Below are positions 8,172-16,952 of a stretch of 64,000 nt of DNA, in pieces. The position numbers and the translations under genes were made by a program. The notes under the pieces are model-generated. The model had not been told where the DNA came from. It saw only the letters and a program-made list of their open reading frames with translations, and made no database searches. The stretch lies in contig NZ_AYOD01000035.1 of assembly GCF_000497755.1 (NCBI RefSeq), positions 407,125 to 471,124 of the forward strand. Direction: 5' to 3'. This DNA comes from Aliihoeflea sp. 2WW. GTDB lineage: Bacteria; Pseudomonadota; Alphaproteobacteria; Rhizobiales; Rhizobiaceae. The first letter of the stretch is position 1. Each line of letters opens with the position of its first letter.

Positions 8172-8987
8172 TTGGATTTCGGCGGAGCCCAGAGCGTGGA
8201 TCGGGCGCTAGGCCTTCTGGCCCTGGTGGGGCGTCATGCCGGGCGCGGCGCAGCCCTGTCGTCGCTGGTCGAGGAATCCGGGCTCAACAAGCCGACCGCC
8301 CGCCGCCTGCTGCTGGCACTGATACGCGCCGGCTTCGTCGAACAGGATGAGGCGACGCGGCGCTATTATCTCGGCGCCGAATCCTATGTTCTCGGCTCGC
8401 TCGCCGCGCCGCGCTACGGCCTTTTGCAATTCGCCATGGACAGCGTCGTGCGCCTGTCGCGCCAGACGCAGGATTCCGCCTTCGTCTCGGTCCGCCGCGA
8501 CCTCGTCTCGGTCTGCCTGCACCGCGAGGAGGGCACCTATCCAGTCCGTACCCACGCGCTCCAGACGGGCTTCGAGCATCCGCTCGGCTGCGGCGCGGGC
8601 TCGCTCGCCATTCTGGCAGCCCTCCCCGACGCGGAGATCGAAGCCGTGCTGGAAGCCAATGCGGCGGTGCTGGCGGCAAGCTACCCGCTCTATCCGCCCG
8701 AACGCATCCGCGCCGACGTCGCCGAGACGCGCGCGCAGGGCTATGCCCTCAATCCCGGCCTGATCGTCGCCAATTCCTGGGGGGTGGGGGTCGCCATCCG
8801 CGATCCGTTCGGCCGCGCGATCGGGGCGCTTTCCATCGCCGCGATCGACAGCCGCCTGCAAGGACCCCGGCAGGCCGAGATCGGTGCACTGCTGGCCGCA
8901 GAGGCCACCCGGGTCGAGCAGAAGCTGGCCCAGCGCCAGTCCGTCTATTTCACGCCCGTGCCAGAGGCCGGGCGCAAAACCGCATGA
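8172..8987 (+). CDS. IclR-family transcriptional regulator
   Basis: One-component regulator: N-terminal winged helix-turn-helix (about residues 5-65, QSVDRALGLLALVGRHAGRG then SLVEESGLNKPTARRLLLAL) and a C-terminal IclR effector domain ending in SIAAIDSRL. I chose the TTG at 8172 because GGGAGGAG lies 6 bp before it and the 271-residue length is typical; an earlier in-frame TTG at 8070 would add 34 atypical residues covering operator site 2. It overlaps the acyl-CoA synthetase start by 4 bp (ATGA). It probably senses the substrate of the divergent TRAP system or its CoA ester. Confidence 0.9.
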   Translation: MDFGGAQSVDRALGLLALVGRHAGRGAALSSLVEESGLNKPTARRLLLALIRAGFVEQDEATRRYYLGAESYVLGSLAAPRYGLLQFAMDSVVRLSRQTQDSAFVSVRRDLVSVCLHREEGTYPVRTHALQTGFEHPLGCGAGSLAILAALPDAEIEAVLEANAAVLAASYPLYPPERIRADVAETRAQGYALNPGLIVANSWGVGVAIRDPFGRAIGALSIAAIDSRLQGPRQAEIGALLAAEATRVEQKLAQRQSVYFTPVPEAGRKTA

Positions 8988-10603
8988 GCCTTCAGGATTC
9001 CTCGATGAAACCAGTCACCACCCGCGCGATGAACCTTGCGAATTTCCTCGCCCAGTCTGCCCGGCGGCACCCCGATGAAATCGGCTTCGTTTGGCGCGAT
9101 GAGACATGGACCTGGGCGGCGATGCAGGCGCGCGTCGAGGCTTTCGCGTATGCCCTGACAACGGAATTCGGTGTTCAGAAGGGCGACCGGGTGCTGGTCC
9201 AGTCGGCCAACAACAACCAGATGTTCGAATCCATGTTCGCCTGCTTTCGCATCGGCGCGGTGTGGGTCCCGACCAATTACCGGCAGTCGCCAGACGAGGT
9301 TGCCTATCTGGCGAATGCGAGCGGTGCGGTCGGCATGATCTGCGCCGCCCCTTTCGCCGGCCACGCGCAGGCCGTGCGCGAGCAGGCGCCGGACGCGCGC
9401 TTCTTCATTGCCATCGGCGAGGCCGAATTCGGCGAGGATTACGACGCCATCGTCGCCCGCAACGAAGGCCGGAAAGTCCCGATGGCCGTCGTCGACCGCG
9501 ACGATCCATGCTGGTTCTTCTTCACCTCCGGCACGACCGGACGTCCCAAGGCTGCGGTGCTGACGCATGGCCAGATGGGTTTCGTCGTCACCAATCACCT
9601 TTGCGACCTGATGCCCGGAACGACTCATGAGGACGCCTCGATCGTGGTCGCGCCTCTGTCGCATGGCGCCGGCGTTCACCAACTCGCGCAGGTCGCGCAT
9701 GGCGTAAAGACGGTGCTTTTGCCGACCGACAAGCTCGATGTTCCAACCGTCTGGCAACTGGTCGAAAAGTGGAAGGTGTCGAATGCCTTCACCGTTCCGA
9801 CCATCCTGAAACTGCTCGTCGAGGACCCGTCGGTCGACCGTTTCGATCATTCCTCGCTGCGCTACGTCATCTATGCCGGGGCGCCGATGTACCGGACGGA
9901 TCAGATCAAGGCGCTGGAGAAGCTCGGTCCGGTCATCGTCCAGTATTTCGGCCTCGGCGAGGTCACCGGCAACATCACCGTCCTGCCGCCCGCGCATCAT
10001 TCGGTTGACGATTCGCTCGCGCGGATCGGCTCGTGCGGCTTCGAGCGCACCGGCATCGAGGTCGAGATCCAGAACGATGCGGGCGAGGCGGTCGGAATTG
10101 GCGAGACGGGCGAGATCTGCGTCGTCGGACCGGCTGTCTTCGCCGGCTATTGGGACAATCCGGAAGCCAACGCCAAGTCGTTCCGTAATGGCTGGTTCCG
10201 CACCGGCGACCTCGGTCACATGGACGCGCACGGCTTCGTCTACCTCACCGGCCGCGCCTCGGATATGTACATTTCGGGCGGCTCCAACATCTATCCGCGC
10301 GAGATCGAGGAGAAGATACTGACCCATCCGGAGATTTCCGAGACCGCCGTCCTCGGCGTGCCCGATCCGATGTGGGGCGAGATCGGCGTTGCCGTCTGCG
10401 TCGCCCGGCCAGGCGCCGACGCGAGGACCATCGACATGCGCGCCTTCCTCGAGCCGAAGATCGCGCGCTACAAGATGCCGAAGCTCTTCGTCTTCTGGGA
10501 CGAAATGCCGAAATCGGCCTATGGCAAGATCGCCAAGAAGCTGATCCGCGAGGAACTCGAAAAGCGCGGCGACCTTGCCGCCCTCACCGCGAAGGCAAGC
10601 TGA
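8984..10603 (+). CDS. AMP-dependent acyl-CoA synthetase (ligase)
   Basis: Activates a carboxylic acid to its CoA thioester via an acyl-adenylate. The 539-residue protein has the P-loop-like motif FFTSGTTGRPKAAVLTHG (about residue 178), the adenylation motif YFGLGEVTG, FRTGDLGHMDAHGFVYLTGR, and the C-terminal lysine motif PKSAYGKIAKKLI. In-frame ATGs at 9005 and 9029 are alternative starts; the one at 9029 (MNLANFLAQSARRHP) aligns best with the usual N-terminus. It is coupled to iclR upstream and overlaps the SDR gene by 1 bp. Substrate unknown; presumably the acid imported by the divergent TRAP system. Confidence 0.92.
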   Translation: MSLQDSSMKPVTTRAMNLANFLAQSARRHPDEIGFVWRDETWTWAAMQARVEAFAYALTTEFGVQKGDRVLVQSANNNQMFESMFACFRIGAVWVPTNYRQSPDEVAYLANASGAVGMICAAPFAGHAQAVREQAPDARFFIAIGEAEFGEDYDAIVARNEGRKVPMAVVDRDDPCWFFFTSGTTGRPKAAVLTHGQMGFVVTNHLCDLMPGTTHEDASIVVAPLSHGAGVHQLAQVAHGVKTVLLPTDKLDVPTVWQLVEKWKVSNAFTVPTILKLLVEDPSVDRFDHSSLRYVIYAGAPMYRTDQIKALEKLGPVIVQYFGLGEVTGNITVLPPAHHSVDDSLARIGSCGFERTGIEVEIQNDAGEAVGIGETGEICVVGPAVFAGYWDNPEANAKSFRNGWFRTGDLGHMDAHGFVYLTGRASDMYISGGSNIYPREIEEKILTHPEISETAVLGVPDPMWGEIGVAVCVARPGADARTIDMRAFLEPKIARYKMPKLFVFWDEMPKSAYGKIAKKLIREELEKRGDLAALTAKAS

Positions 10604-11334
10604 TGGCGGGCGCGGTCTTCATCACCGGCGGCGCGTCTGGCATCGGCCTCGACACCGCCGCGATCCTCGTCGAGCGCGGCATTCCCGTCTTTCTTTTCGA
10701 CTTGAAGCAGGATGCTATCGACGCCGCCTGCGAAAAGCTCGGGCCGAAGGCTTCAGGCGCTGCTGGGAATGTCGCCGACGAAGCGGATGTCGAACAGGCT
10801 TTTGCCAAGGCCGGCGCGCTTACAGGCGTCGTCAATTCGGCCGGCATCGGCATGGACAAGCCGGCCGTCGACACTGAAGTCGCCGATTTCCGCCGCATCG
10901 TCGACGTCAATCTGACCGGCTCCTTCATCGTCGCGCGCGCCGCCGCGCGGCAATGGCTTGCCGCCGGCGCGTCGGGGTCGATCGTCAACATCAGCTCGGT
11001 CTCCGGCCTCACCGGCAACAAGGGCCGCGTCGCTTACGGCTCGTCGAAGGGCGCGGTCAATCTGATGACCATGATCATGGCGACCGAACTCGGCCGTCAC
11101 GGCATCCGCGTCAACGCCGTCGCGCCCGGCCCGATCGACACGCCGCTCGCCCGTTCGGTCCATACCGAGGACGTGCGTCGGCAATGGAGCGAGCGCGTGC
11201 CGCAGGGGCGCTATGGCCAGCCGCGCGAAATCGCGCAGGCGGTGGCGTTTCTGCTCTCCGAGGAGGCGAGTTACGTCAATGGGCAGGTGCTGGCGGTCGA
11301 TGGCGGGTTCGTCAATGCGGGGTTGGCGGTCTGA
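10603..11334 (+). CDS. Short-chain dehydrogenase/reductase
   Basis: NAD(P)-dependent oxidoreductase of the classical SDR fold, 243 residues. The cofactor motif TGGASGIG is at residues 8-15. Also visible are NSAGIG, the catalytic serine region INISSVSG, and the YGSSK (Tyr-x3-Lys) pair, ending in LAVDGGFVNAG. The ATG overlaps the synthetase stop codon (TGATG). In this operon it probably oxidises a hydroxyacid or its CoA ester; FabG-like acetoacetyl-CoA reductase activity is an alternative the sequence cannot exclude. Confidence 0.93.
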   Translation: MAGAVFITGGASGIGLDTAAILVERGIPVFLFDLKQDAIDAACEKLGPKASGAAGNVADEADVEQAFAKAGALTGVVNSAGIGMDKPAVDTEVADFRRIVDVNLTGSFIVARAAARQWLAAGASGSIVNISSVSGLTGNKGRVAYGSSKGAVNLMTMIMATELGRHGIRVNAVAPGPIDTPLARSVHTEDVRRQWSERVPQGRYGQPREIAQAVAFLLSEEASYVNGQVLAVDGGFVNAGLAV

Positions 11335-12141
11335 ATGCGGACGATGCGCCAGCCCGGACCTGTCGCGGCGGAGCGCGCGGTCGCCGTTCCGTGCCGGATC
11401 GAGCCGGTCGAATTGCATCTAAAGGCCGGGCTGACGGTCAATGACGCGATAGCCCAAGCTCATGGAATGCAAGGGTTTTCCGGCTATGTAGACCTTTCGG
11501 GCTTAGCCCTTGCGCCGCTCGACTACGTCATTCCCGGCGCCGCGCCGGATGCCGATCATGTCGCCTGGTATTCGCAGACCCATACGCTTCAAGCGGCGAC
11601 CATCGAGCGGGCCGGCGCGATCGTCGGAATCCGCGATGGAGAGCCATTCCTGCACTGCCATGGAGAGTGGGCGGGGCGGATGGGTCACCTCCTGCCGCTC
11701 AACAGCATCGTCGCCTCGGACTGCGTCGTCACCGGCCTCGAAATGGACGGTGCGCGGTTCGAGGTCGGGGATAATTCCGAGACCAATTTCCGATTATTCG
11801 CTCCAAAGCGGGCTGAAACCACCTCCAAACCGGGTGGTTTTGCGCTCGTTCTGCGCCCGAATGAGCCCGTTCTTGCCTCGATCGAGGCAGTTTGCGTTCG
11901 AAATTCGGTCGAACGAGCCCGAATTTTCGGGGTCGGAAGCACGGTCGGGGCCCTGTTCGAGGACGGCCCGGAGGTCGCGTCCTACGCGACCGAACTCCTC
12001 GTCACCGATGGTCGGTATCAGGATGGACGCTGCCATCTCGACGTCGCCATCGTCGGTCTCGACGGGGCGGTCGGCCATGGCCGGCTTGCCCGCGATGTCG
12101 CCGTTCTGATCACTTTCGAACTGGTGATCCAAGCAGTTTAA
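11335..12141 (+). CDS. DUF296/PPC-domain protein, apparently duplicated domain
   Basis: 268 residues without assigned function. Two halves each resemble the PPC (DUF296) fold: one near residues 95-140 (PFLHCHGEWAGRMGHLLPLN, with the His-x-His that binds metal in some homologues) and a second near 230-266 (HLDVAIVGLDGAVGHGRLAR then LITFELVI). The ATG directly abuts the SDR stop, so it is part of the iclR-ligase-SDR operon. In bacteria such proteins often accompany CoA-ligase operons without a known role. DNA binding, known for plant AT-hook members, should not be assumed because no AT-hook is present. Confidence 0.75.
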   Translation: MRTMRQPGPVAAERAVAVPCRIEPVELHLKAGLTVNDAIAQAHGMQGFSGYVDLSGLALAPLDYVIPGAAPDADHVAWYSQTHTLQAATIERAGAIVGIRDGEPFLHCHGEWAGRMGHLLPLNSIVASDCVVTGLEMDGARFEVGDNSETNFRLFAPKRAETTSKPGGFALVLRPNEPVLASIEAVCVRNSVERARIFGVGSTVGALFEDGPEVASYATELLVTDGRYQDGRCHLDVAIVGLDGAVGHGRLARDVAVLITFELVIQAV

Positions 12142-12151
12142 AATTTCCGCA

Positions 12152-12177
12152 GGAACATTGACCGGCGCTTGGCGGTT
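12152..12177 (+). promoter_or_regulatory. Weak EcfG-type promoter candidate upstream of the aldehyde oxidase operon
   Basis: GGAAC (12152-12156), 18 bp, GTT (12175-12177). Spacing is at the long end and the base before GTT is G instead of C. It is about 180 bp from the paoA-like start; the 216-bp gap otherwise shows nothing recognisable. Confidence 0.25.
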
Positions 12178-12357
12178 AGTCCGTCGAAGCAGGCATGGCG
12201 CGTGTCAATCGGGCACGACGGTACCGGGGAACGAGGCGATTTTCCCGATTTCCCGCCTCGGCCAACGAAATGGCAGACGAGCCTCACGTCCCGTCCGCGC
12301 CATGCCTGTGCCACCCATCGCCGCGCGCCTTGCGCGCGGAACCACGAAAGGCAGCGG

Positions 12358-12858
12358 ATGCACCCGTTACGACTGACCGTCAACGGCACGCCCCACGATC
12401 TGAAGATCGATCCAAGGGTGAGCCTCCTCGACCTCCTGCGCGAAAACCTTGCCATGACCGGCTCCAAGAAGGGCTGCGACCACGGCCAGTGCGGCGCGTG
12501 CACGGTGATCGTCAACGGGCGGCGGATCAATTCGTGCCTGTCGCTCGCCGTCGCGCATGAAGGCGACGAGGTGACGACGATCGAGGGCATGGCCGATGGC
12601 GAGGCGCTGTCGCCGCTGCAGGCCGCGTTCGTCAAACACGACGCGTTCCAGTGCGGCTATTGCACGCCGGGGCAGATCTGCTCCGCGACTGCTCTCCTGG
12701 ACGAACTGAAGCGCGGTGAGCCAAGTGTGGTAACCAAGGAAAAGGTCGAGTTGATCGACGAGGAAATCCGCGAGCGCATGTCGGGCAACCTCTGCCGCTG
12801 CGGTGCCTACAACAACATCGTCGATGCGATCATGGAAGTTGCGGAGGCGCGGACATGA
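12358..12858 (+). CDS. Aldehyde oxidase/xanthine dehydrogenase family, [2Fe-2S] subunit (PaoA/YagT-like)
   Basis: Electron-transfer subunit of a molybdenum hydroxylase. Start ATG at 12358 gives 166 residues. The plant-type [2Fe-2S] site is GCDHGQCGACTVIVNGRRIN and the second cluster is in QCGYCTPGQI and SGNLCRCGAYNNIV. Unlike E. coli PaoA there is no Tat signal, even if the frame is extended upstream to 12169, so the enzyme is probably cytoplasmic. Its stop overlaps the FAD-subunit start by 4 bp. Confidence 0.93.
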   Translation: MHPLRLTVNGTPHDLKIDPRVSLLDLLRENLAMTGSKKGCDHGQCGACTVIVNGRRINSCLSLAVAHEGDEVTTIEGMADGEALSPLQAAFVKHDAFQCGYCTPGQICSATALLDELKRGEPSVVTKEKVELIDEEIRERMSGNLCRCGAYNNIVDAIMEVAEART

Positions 12859-13844
12859 CGCCGTTCAGCTATTCCCGCGTTTCCGACGACAAGGCGGCAG
12901 TCGCCGCCGCCAGTGCGAAGAACGCCAAATTCCTCGGTGGCGGCACCAATCTCGTCGACCTGATGAAGCACGAGATCGAGCGACCGGAGACGCTGGTCGA
13001 CGTCTCGCGCCTGCCGCATGAGGAAATCGAAGAGACGGAGAACGGGCTGCGCATAGGCGCGGCGGTGACCAACAGCGCGCTTGCGGCCGATCCGGTGGTG
13101 CGGGAGAAATATCCGCTTCTCTCGACCGCACTCCTGTCGGGCGCGACGCAGCAATTGCGGAACCGGGCGACGACCGGCGGCAATTTCCTCCAACGCACGC
13201 GCTGCCAATACTTTTACGACACGCAGCGCGCCTGCAACAAGCGCGAACCCGGCTCGGGCTGCGACGCGATCGGCGGCCTGAACCGCTTCCACGCAATCCT
13301 CGGCGCGAGCGAGAACTGCATTGCCGTCCATCCGTCGGACATGGCAGTGGCGATGGTCGCGCTCGGCGCGGATATCGAGACGGTGCTGCCACAGGGCGGC
13401 GTGCGGACCATCCCGGCGGATGCGCTGCACCGCTTGCCGGGCGATACGCCGCATGTCGATCATCAGCTTGGCCAGGGCGAACTCATCACGCATGTCGTCC
13501 TGCACAAGGCGCAGGAATTCCAGATGTACCGCAAGGTGCGCGACCGCTCGTCCTACGCCTTCGCGGTCGTCTCGATCGGCATCGCCTTCGATCTTCTGGA
13601 AGGGCATTTCCTGAAAATCAGGATCGGCCTCGGCGGCGTCGCGCACAAGCCCTGGCGGGCAGCGCGGGCCGAGGAGGTGCTGGAAGGCAAGAAGCCTTCG
13701 CGGGCGCTGTTCGAAGAAGCGGCCGACGCCGAACTCGCCGAGGCGAAGGGGCAGGGCGACAACGATTTCAAGATTCCGCTGATGCGCCGGCTGATCGTCG
13801 CCAGCCTCACCGAGATGACGCAAAAGCAGGAGAAGGCGGCATGA
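12855..13844 (+). CDS. Aldehyde oxidase/xanthine dehydrogenase family, FAD subunit (PaoB/YagS-like)
   Basis: Middle subunit of the S-M-L molybdenum hydroxylase; passes electrons from the iron-sulfur subunit through FAD. The 329-residue product has the FAD-binding motif FLGGGTNLVDLMKHEIERP near residue 30 and ATTGGNFLQRTRCQYFYDTQ. The following cysteine-rich stretch CNKREPGSGCDAIGG is typical of the PaoB branch, where it can hold an extra [4Fe-4S] cluster. It overlaps both neighbours by 4 bp. The physiological acceptor is not evident. Confidence 0.93.
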   Translation: MTPFSYSRVSDDKAAVAAASAKNAKFLGGGTNLVDLMKHEIERPETLVDVSRLPHEEIEETENGLRIGAAVTNSALAADPVVREKYPLLSTALLSGATQQLRNRATTGGNFLQRTRCQYFYDTQRACNKREPGSGCDAIGGLNRFHAILGASENCIAVHPSDMAVAMVALGADIETVLPQGGVRTIPADALHRLPGDTPHVDHQLGQGELITHVVLHKAQEFQMYRKVRDRSSYAFAVVSIGIAFDLLEGHFLKIRIGLGGVAHKPWRAARAEEVLEGKKPSRALFEEAADAELAEAKGQGDNDFKIPLMRRLIVASLTEMTQKQEKAA

Positions 13845-16063
13845 GCGAACACGAGTTCAAGGGCCTGATCGGCCAGCCGCTCGACCGCGTCGAAGGCCCG
13901 CTGAAAGTGTCGGGACGGGCGACCTATGCCGCGGACTGGCGCGGCGACAAGCCTCACCTCATCGGCTTCATCGTGGAATCGCCGGTCGCGAAAGGACGCA
14001 TCGTGTCCATCGATACCAAGGCGGCCGAGGCTTGTGCGGGCGTCGAGGCTGTCGTGACGCATGAAAACACGCCGAAGCAGATCCCGTTCGGCGAGCGCGC
14101 AAAAGGAGGCCGCTTCGCGCAATCGCATGCCATGATGCGAACCGACGCGATTCGCCATCTCGGCTATCCTGTGGCGCTTGTCGTCGCGCAAACATTCGAG
14201 CAGGCACGGCATGCCGCCTCGCTCGTCCGTTGCGAAATCGCGGCGGAAGATGGTGTCTTCAACCCCGAAAAGCACGAAGATCAGGCGGTCAAGCCGGACG
14301 AGCTGGACGGCACGCCCGAGGTCGACACCGAGGCGGGTGATTTCGAGGCCGAATATGGGAAGGCAGCGCATCAGGTCGAGGGCGAGTTCCACACGCCGAG
14401 CCAGCATGCCGCCGCGATGGAGCCGCATGCGACGGTGGCGCAGTGGGATGGCGACAAGCTGACCGTCCACATGTCGATCCAGATCCTCGGCGATGGGCGC
14501 AAGGCCTTCGCCAACACGTTCGACATTGACCCCGAGGACGTGCGAATCGTCTCGCCCTATATCGGCGGCGGGTTCGGCTCGAAGCTCGGCGTCCACAACG
14601 AGGCGATCCTCGCCGCGCATGGCGCAAAGCTGACGGGAAAGCCGGTGCGCATCGCGCAGCACCGCCGAAACGTCTTTTCCAACGGGCCGCACCGGCCCCG
14701 TCATCGGCAAAGGCTGAAACTGGGTGCCGACGCCAATGGCAAGATCGTCGCGATCGACCATGCCACCTTGTCGATCATGGCCCGCGACTACCCCTTTGCC
14801 GAGGCAGCCGCCTCGCCGACGCGCGCGAGCTATGCCACCAAGGCGATGCGCACCAGCCATCGCGTGGTCGAGGGCGACATTCCGAAGGCGGATTCGATGC
14901 GCGCGCCGGGTGAAGCGGTCGGGACGCTGACATTCGAGAGCATGATCGACGAGCTGGCGCATTCCTGCGGGGTCGATCCGGTGGAGTTCCGGGTACGCAA
15001 CGAGCCGGAAAAGGACCCGCATTCGGGCAAGCCCTTTTCCACGCGCAAGATGCGCCGCTGCCTGCAGGAAGGCGCGGAGAAATTCGGCTGGAAGGGACCG
15101 GTTTCGCGTCGCGAAGGCGACTGGCTGATCGGTCACGGCATGGCTGCTGCCATCCGACCAAACCTGATGCAGGAGGCCGAGGCCGAAATCGAGCTTTCGA
15201 CCGATGGTCATCTGACGGTGCGGCTCGACATGACCGATATCGGGACAGGCACCTATACGATCCTGACGCAGATCGCCGCCGAGGCGATGGGCGTTGCGCC
15301 CGAGCATGTGACGGTGAAGCTCGGCGATACGGATTTCCCCGAGACGTGCGGTTCGGGCGGCTCATTCGGCGCGGGTTCGACCGGCACGGCCGTGTTCGAG
15401 GCCGCCAAGGCGCTGAAGGACGATCTTCTCAAGCGCGCGGCCAAGGCCGACAGCGAGTGGAAGGGCACGAATTCGAAGGAGCTGCGGATCGATGGCGCGA
15501 ACATCGCCCTCGGCAACCGCTCGCTGCCGATCGCGCAACTCGGCGACGGTTCGGGCGGAATTTCCGCCAAGGGCGCGGCGAAGCCGGGCAAGGAATACAA
15601 GACGATGGCGCAGTATTCCTACGGCGCGCAGTTCGCCGAAGTGGCCGTCGATGCCGTGACCGGCGAAATCCGGCTGCGGCGGCTGACCGGCGTCTTCGAT
15701 GCCGGCCTCATCCTCAACGAAAAGACTGCCCGCTCGCAGCTCATGGGCGGCATGATCTTCGGCATCGGTGCGGCGCTGATGGAAGAAAGCCTGATGGACG
15801 AGCGCTATGGCGCGTTCATGAACCGTGACCTCGCCGAGTATCACGTGGCAGTCAATCGCGACGTGCCGCGGCTCGACGTTCACATGATCGAAGGCTTCGA
15901 CGAGAACTCGAATCCGCTGGGCTCCAAGGGTATCGGTGAACTCGGCATCTGCGGCGCGGGACCGGCGATTGCCAATGCGGTGTTCGCCGCGACCGGCCAT
16001 CGCGTGCGCAAATTCCCGATCCACATGGAAGATTTGCTCGAACATCTGCCAGCCATTGGCTGA
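13841..16063 (+). CDS. Aldehyde oxidase/xanthine dehydrogenase family, molybdopterin subunit (PaoC/YagR-like)
   Basis: Catalytic large subunit, 740 residues, binding the Mo-cytosine-dinucleotide cofactor and oxidising an aldehyde or N-heterocycle with water-derived oxygen. Features seen are VEGPLKVSGRATYAADW at the N-terminus, YIGGGFGSKLG (cofactor loop), GSGGSFGAGSTG, and SKGIGELGICGAG near the C-terminus, which holds the catalytic Glu. Together with the two preceding genes it is a complete PaoABC-like enzyme. No dedicated maturation gene (PaoD/XdhC) lies beside it. A hairpin terminator follows at 16089. Confidence 0.94.
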   Translation: MSEHEFKGLIGQPLDRVEGPLKVSGRATYAADWRGDKPHLIGFIVESPVAKGRIVSIDTKAAEACAGVEAVVTHENTPKQIPFGERAKGGRFAQSHAMMRTDAIRHLGYPVALVVAQTFEQARHAASLVRCEIAAEDGVFNPEKHEDQAVKPDELDGTPEVDTEAGDFEAEYGKAAHQVEGEFHTPSQHAAAMEPHATVAQWDGDKLTVHMSIQILGDGRKAFANTFDIDPEDVRIVSPYIGGGFGSKLGVHNEAILAAHGAKLTGKPVRIAQHRRNVFSNGPHRPRHRQRLKLGADANGKIVAIDHATLSIMARDYPFAEAAASPTRASYATKAMRTSHRVVEGDIPKADSMRAPGEAVGTLTFESMIDELAHSCGVDPVEFRVRNEPEKDPHSGKPFSTRKMRRCLQEGAEKFGWKGPVSRREGDWLIGHGMAAAIRPNLMQEAEAEIELSTDGHLTVRLDMTDIGTGTYTILTQIAAEAMGVAPEHVTVKLGDTDFPETCGSGGSFGAGSTGTAVFEAAKALKDDLLKRAAKADSEWKGTNSKELRIDGANIALGNRSLPIAQLGDGSGGISAKGAAKPGKEYKTMAQYSYGAQFAEVAVDAVTGEIRLRRLTGVFDAGLILNEKTARSQLMGGMIFGIGAALMEESLMDERYGAFMNRDLAEYHVAVNRDVPRLDVHMIEGFDENSNPLGSKGIGELGICGAGPAIANAVFAATGHRVRKFPIHMEDLLEHLPAIG

Positions 16064-16088
16064 CCCAGGCTTTCGCCGACTGTTGCAG

Positions 16089-16113
16089 AGGCGCCCCATC
16101 CGGGCGCCTTTTG
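16089..16113 (+). terminator. Intrinsic terminator after the aldehyde oxidase operon
   Basis: 8-bp stem AGGCGCCC/GGGCGCCT (16089-16096, 16102-16109) with a 5-base loop, followed by TTTT. Confidence 0.75.
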
Positions 16114-16230
16114 CGTCCGCAGCCCTGACTTTTGCGTGAAAAACGCGCTTCGGCGGTTTGAGGGCGGGATCATTCCGCCTATAGCTGCGTTTGAAGGCGA
16201 CTAACATATGTTAAAAAGAGAGTGCCCGGC

Positions 16231-16398
16231 ATGCTGGACACCCCCAAGCGCAATCAGGATCAGGATGCGGTCGGCGAACTCGGCTTCCTGATGACGCCGA
16301 TCGAACAGGAAGCCGTGCCGACGGCTTTGACGACGCTTGCCGAAGAACTCGGCGACGCTCTCGTCATGCGCACGACCAAAAGCGTCGAGCCTGCCTGA
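16231..16398 (+). CDS. Small hypothetical protein (55 residues)
   Basis: Not recognised. ATG at 16231 with AAGAGAG 8 bp upstream, ending TGA at 16398. The product begins MLDTPKRNQDQDAVGELGFL and is acidic and soluble, with a likely amphipathic helix in the second half (ALTTLAEELGDALVM). It sits alone between the aldehyde oxidase terminator and a convergent hypothetical. Evidence for coding is the ribosome site, an open frame with sensible composition, and the absence of any other use of the stretch. Confidence 0.45.
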   Translation: MLDTPKRNQDQDAVGELGFLMTPIEQEAVPTALTTLAEELGDALVMRTTKSVEPA

Positions 16399-16469
16399 GG
16401 CAAGATGCGGCGAAGCGGATTGCGGTATCCGCCATCACCGGCGCGACAAGGTCCGAACGTGAACTGTCG

Positions 16470-16877
16470 CTAGGCGGGATCGCCGAAGCGTCCGCGCGTC
16501 AGGCCTGCAGCAAGGGCTTGCTCGGCTCGTTCGTCGGGCAGCGCCTCATCCGATTCCTGGTAGGCATTGTCGTCGTCTTCCTCGAGCGATTCGAGCGGGC
16601 GGCCGTCATTCGGCATGTCCAGCGAATCGAGGGAAACCTCCTCGTTGCCGTTGGCCGGCGTCAGCCCGTCGGGAAGCGCGGTGGTCGCGCCGATCGCCTC
16701 GACGGCGGCATTCAAGAGGCTGCGCACCTCGTCGAGGATTGAGGCGCGGTCGTCGCTGGAGGCGGGGCCGAGCGGCAGGCCGACGCGGATTTCCGCACCA
16801 TCGTCGTCGCGAAGGAAGACTTCTGCGGAACCGCCGTCACTGGCGGCGCGCGAGACGCGGATATCGTCGATTCTCAT
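16470..16877 (-). CDS. Hypothetical acidic protein under an EcfG-type promoter
   Basis: 135 residues, no recognised domain. The N-terminal half looks folded (MRIDDIRVSRAASDGGSAEV, FLRDDDGAEIRVGLPLG); the C-terminal 60 residues are strongly acidic and probably disordered (LESLEEDDDNAYQESDEALP). The ribosome site is AAGGAGAAC just before the start. A full-consensus GGAAC-N16-CGTT promoter lies 26 bp upstream of the ATG, so expression in general stress or stationary phase is likely. It is a single-gene unit, downstream of and parallel to fpr but with its own promoter. Confidence 0.7.
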   Translation of the reverse strand: MRIDDIRVSRAASDGGSAEVFLRDDDGAEIRVGLPLGPASSDDRASILDEVRSLLNAAVEAIGATTALPDGLTPANGNEEVSLDSLDMPNDGRPLESLEEDDDNAYQESDEALPDERAEQALAAGLTRGRFGDPA

Positions 16878-16903
16878 AATTGTTCTCCTTGAGCGTCAAG
16901 GAA

Positions 16904-16928
16904 AACGTGCGGTCCGATTGGCGGTTCC
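16904..16928 (-). promoter_or_regulatory. EcfG-type (general stress sigma) promoter
   Basis: Minus strand GGAAC (16928-16924), 16 bp, CGTT (16907-16904), an exact match to the rhizobial EcfG consensus. The predicted start is about 15-20 nt before the ATG of the gene ending at 16470. Confidence 0.75.
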
Positions 16929-16952
16929 GCTGCCGACCCAAGTGGAATCCCG

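Noticed and set aside
11750..11775. GGTTCGAGGTCGGGGAT resembling a tRNA T-arm
   Set aside because: It lies inside the DUF296 coding sequence, with no acceptor or anticodon stems around it.
12169..12357. Upstream extension of the [2Fe-2S] subunit to an earlier in-frame ATG
   Set aside because: The added 63 residues lack a Tat motif or any family similarity, and the family start at 12358 aligns well.
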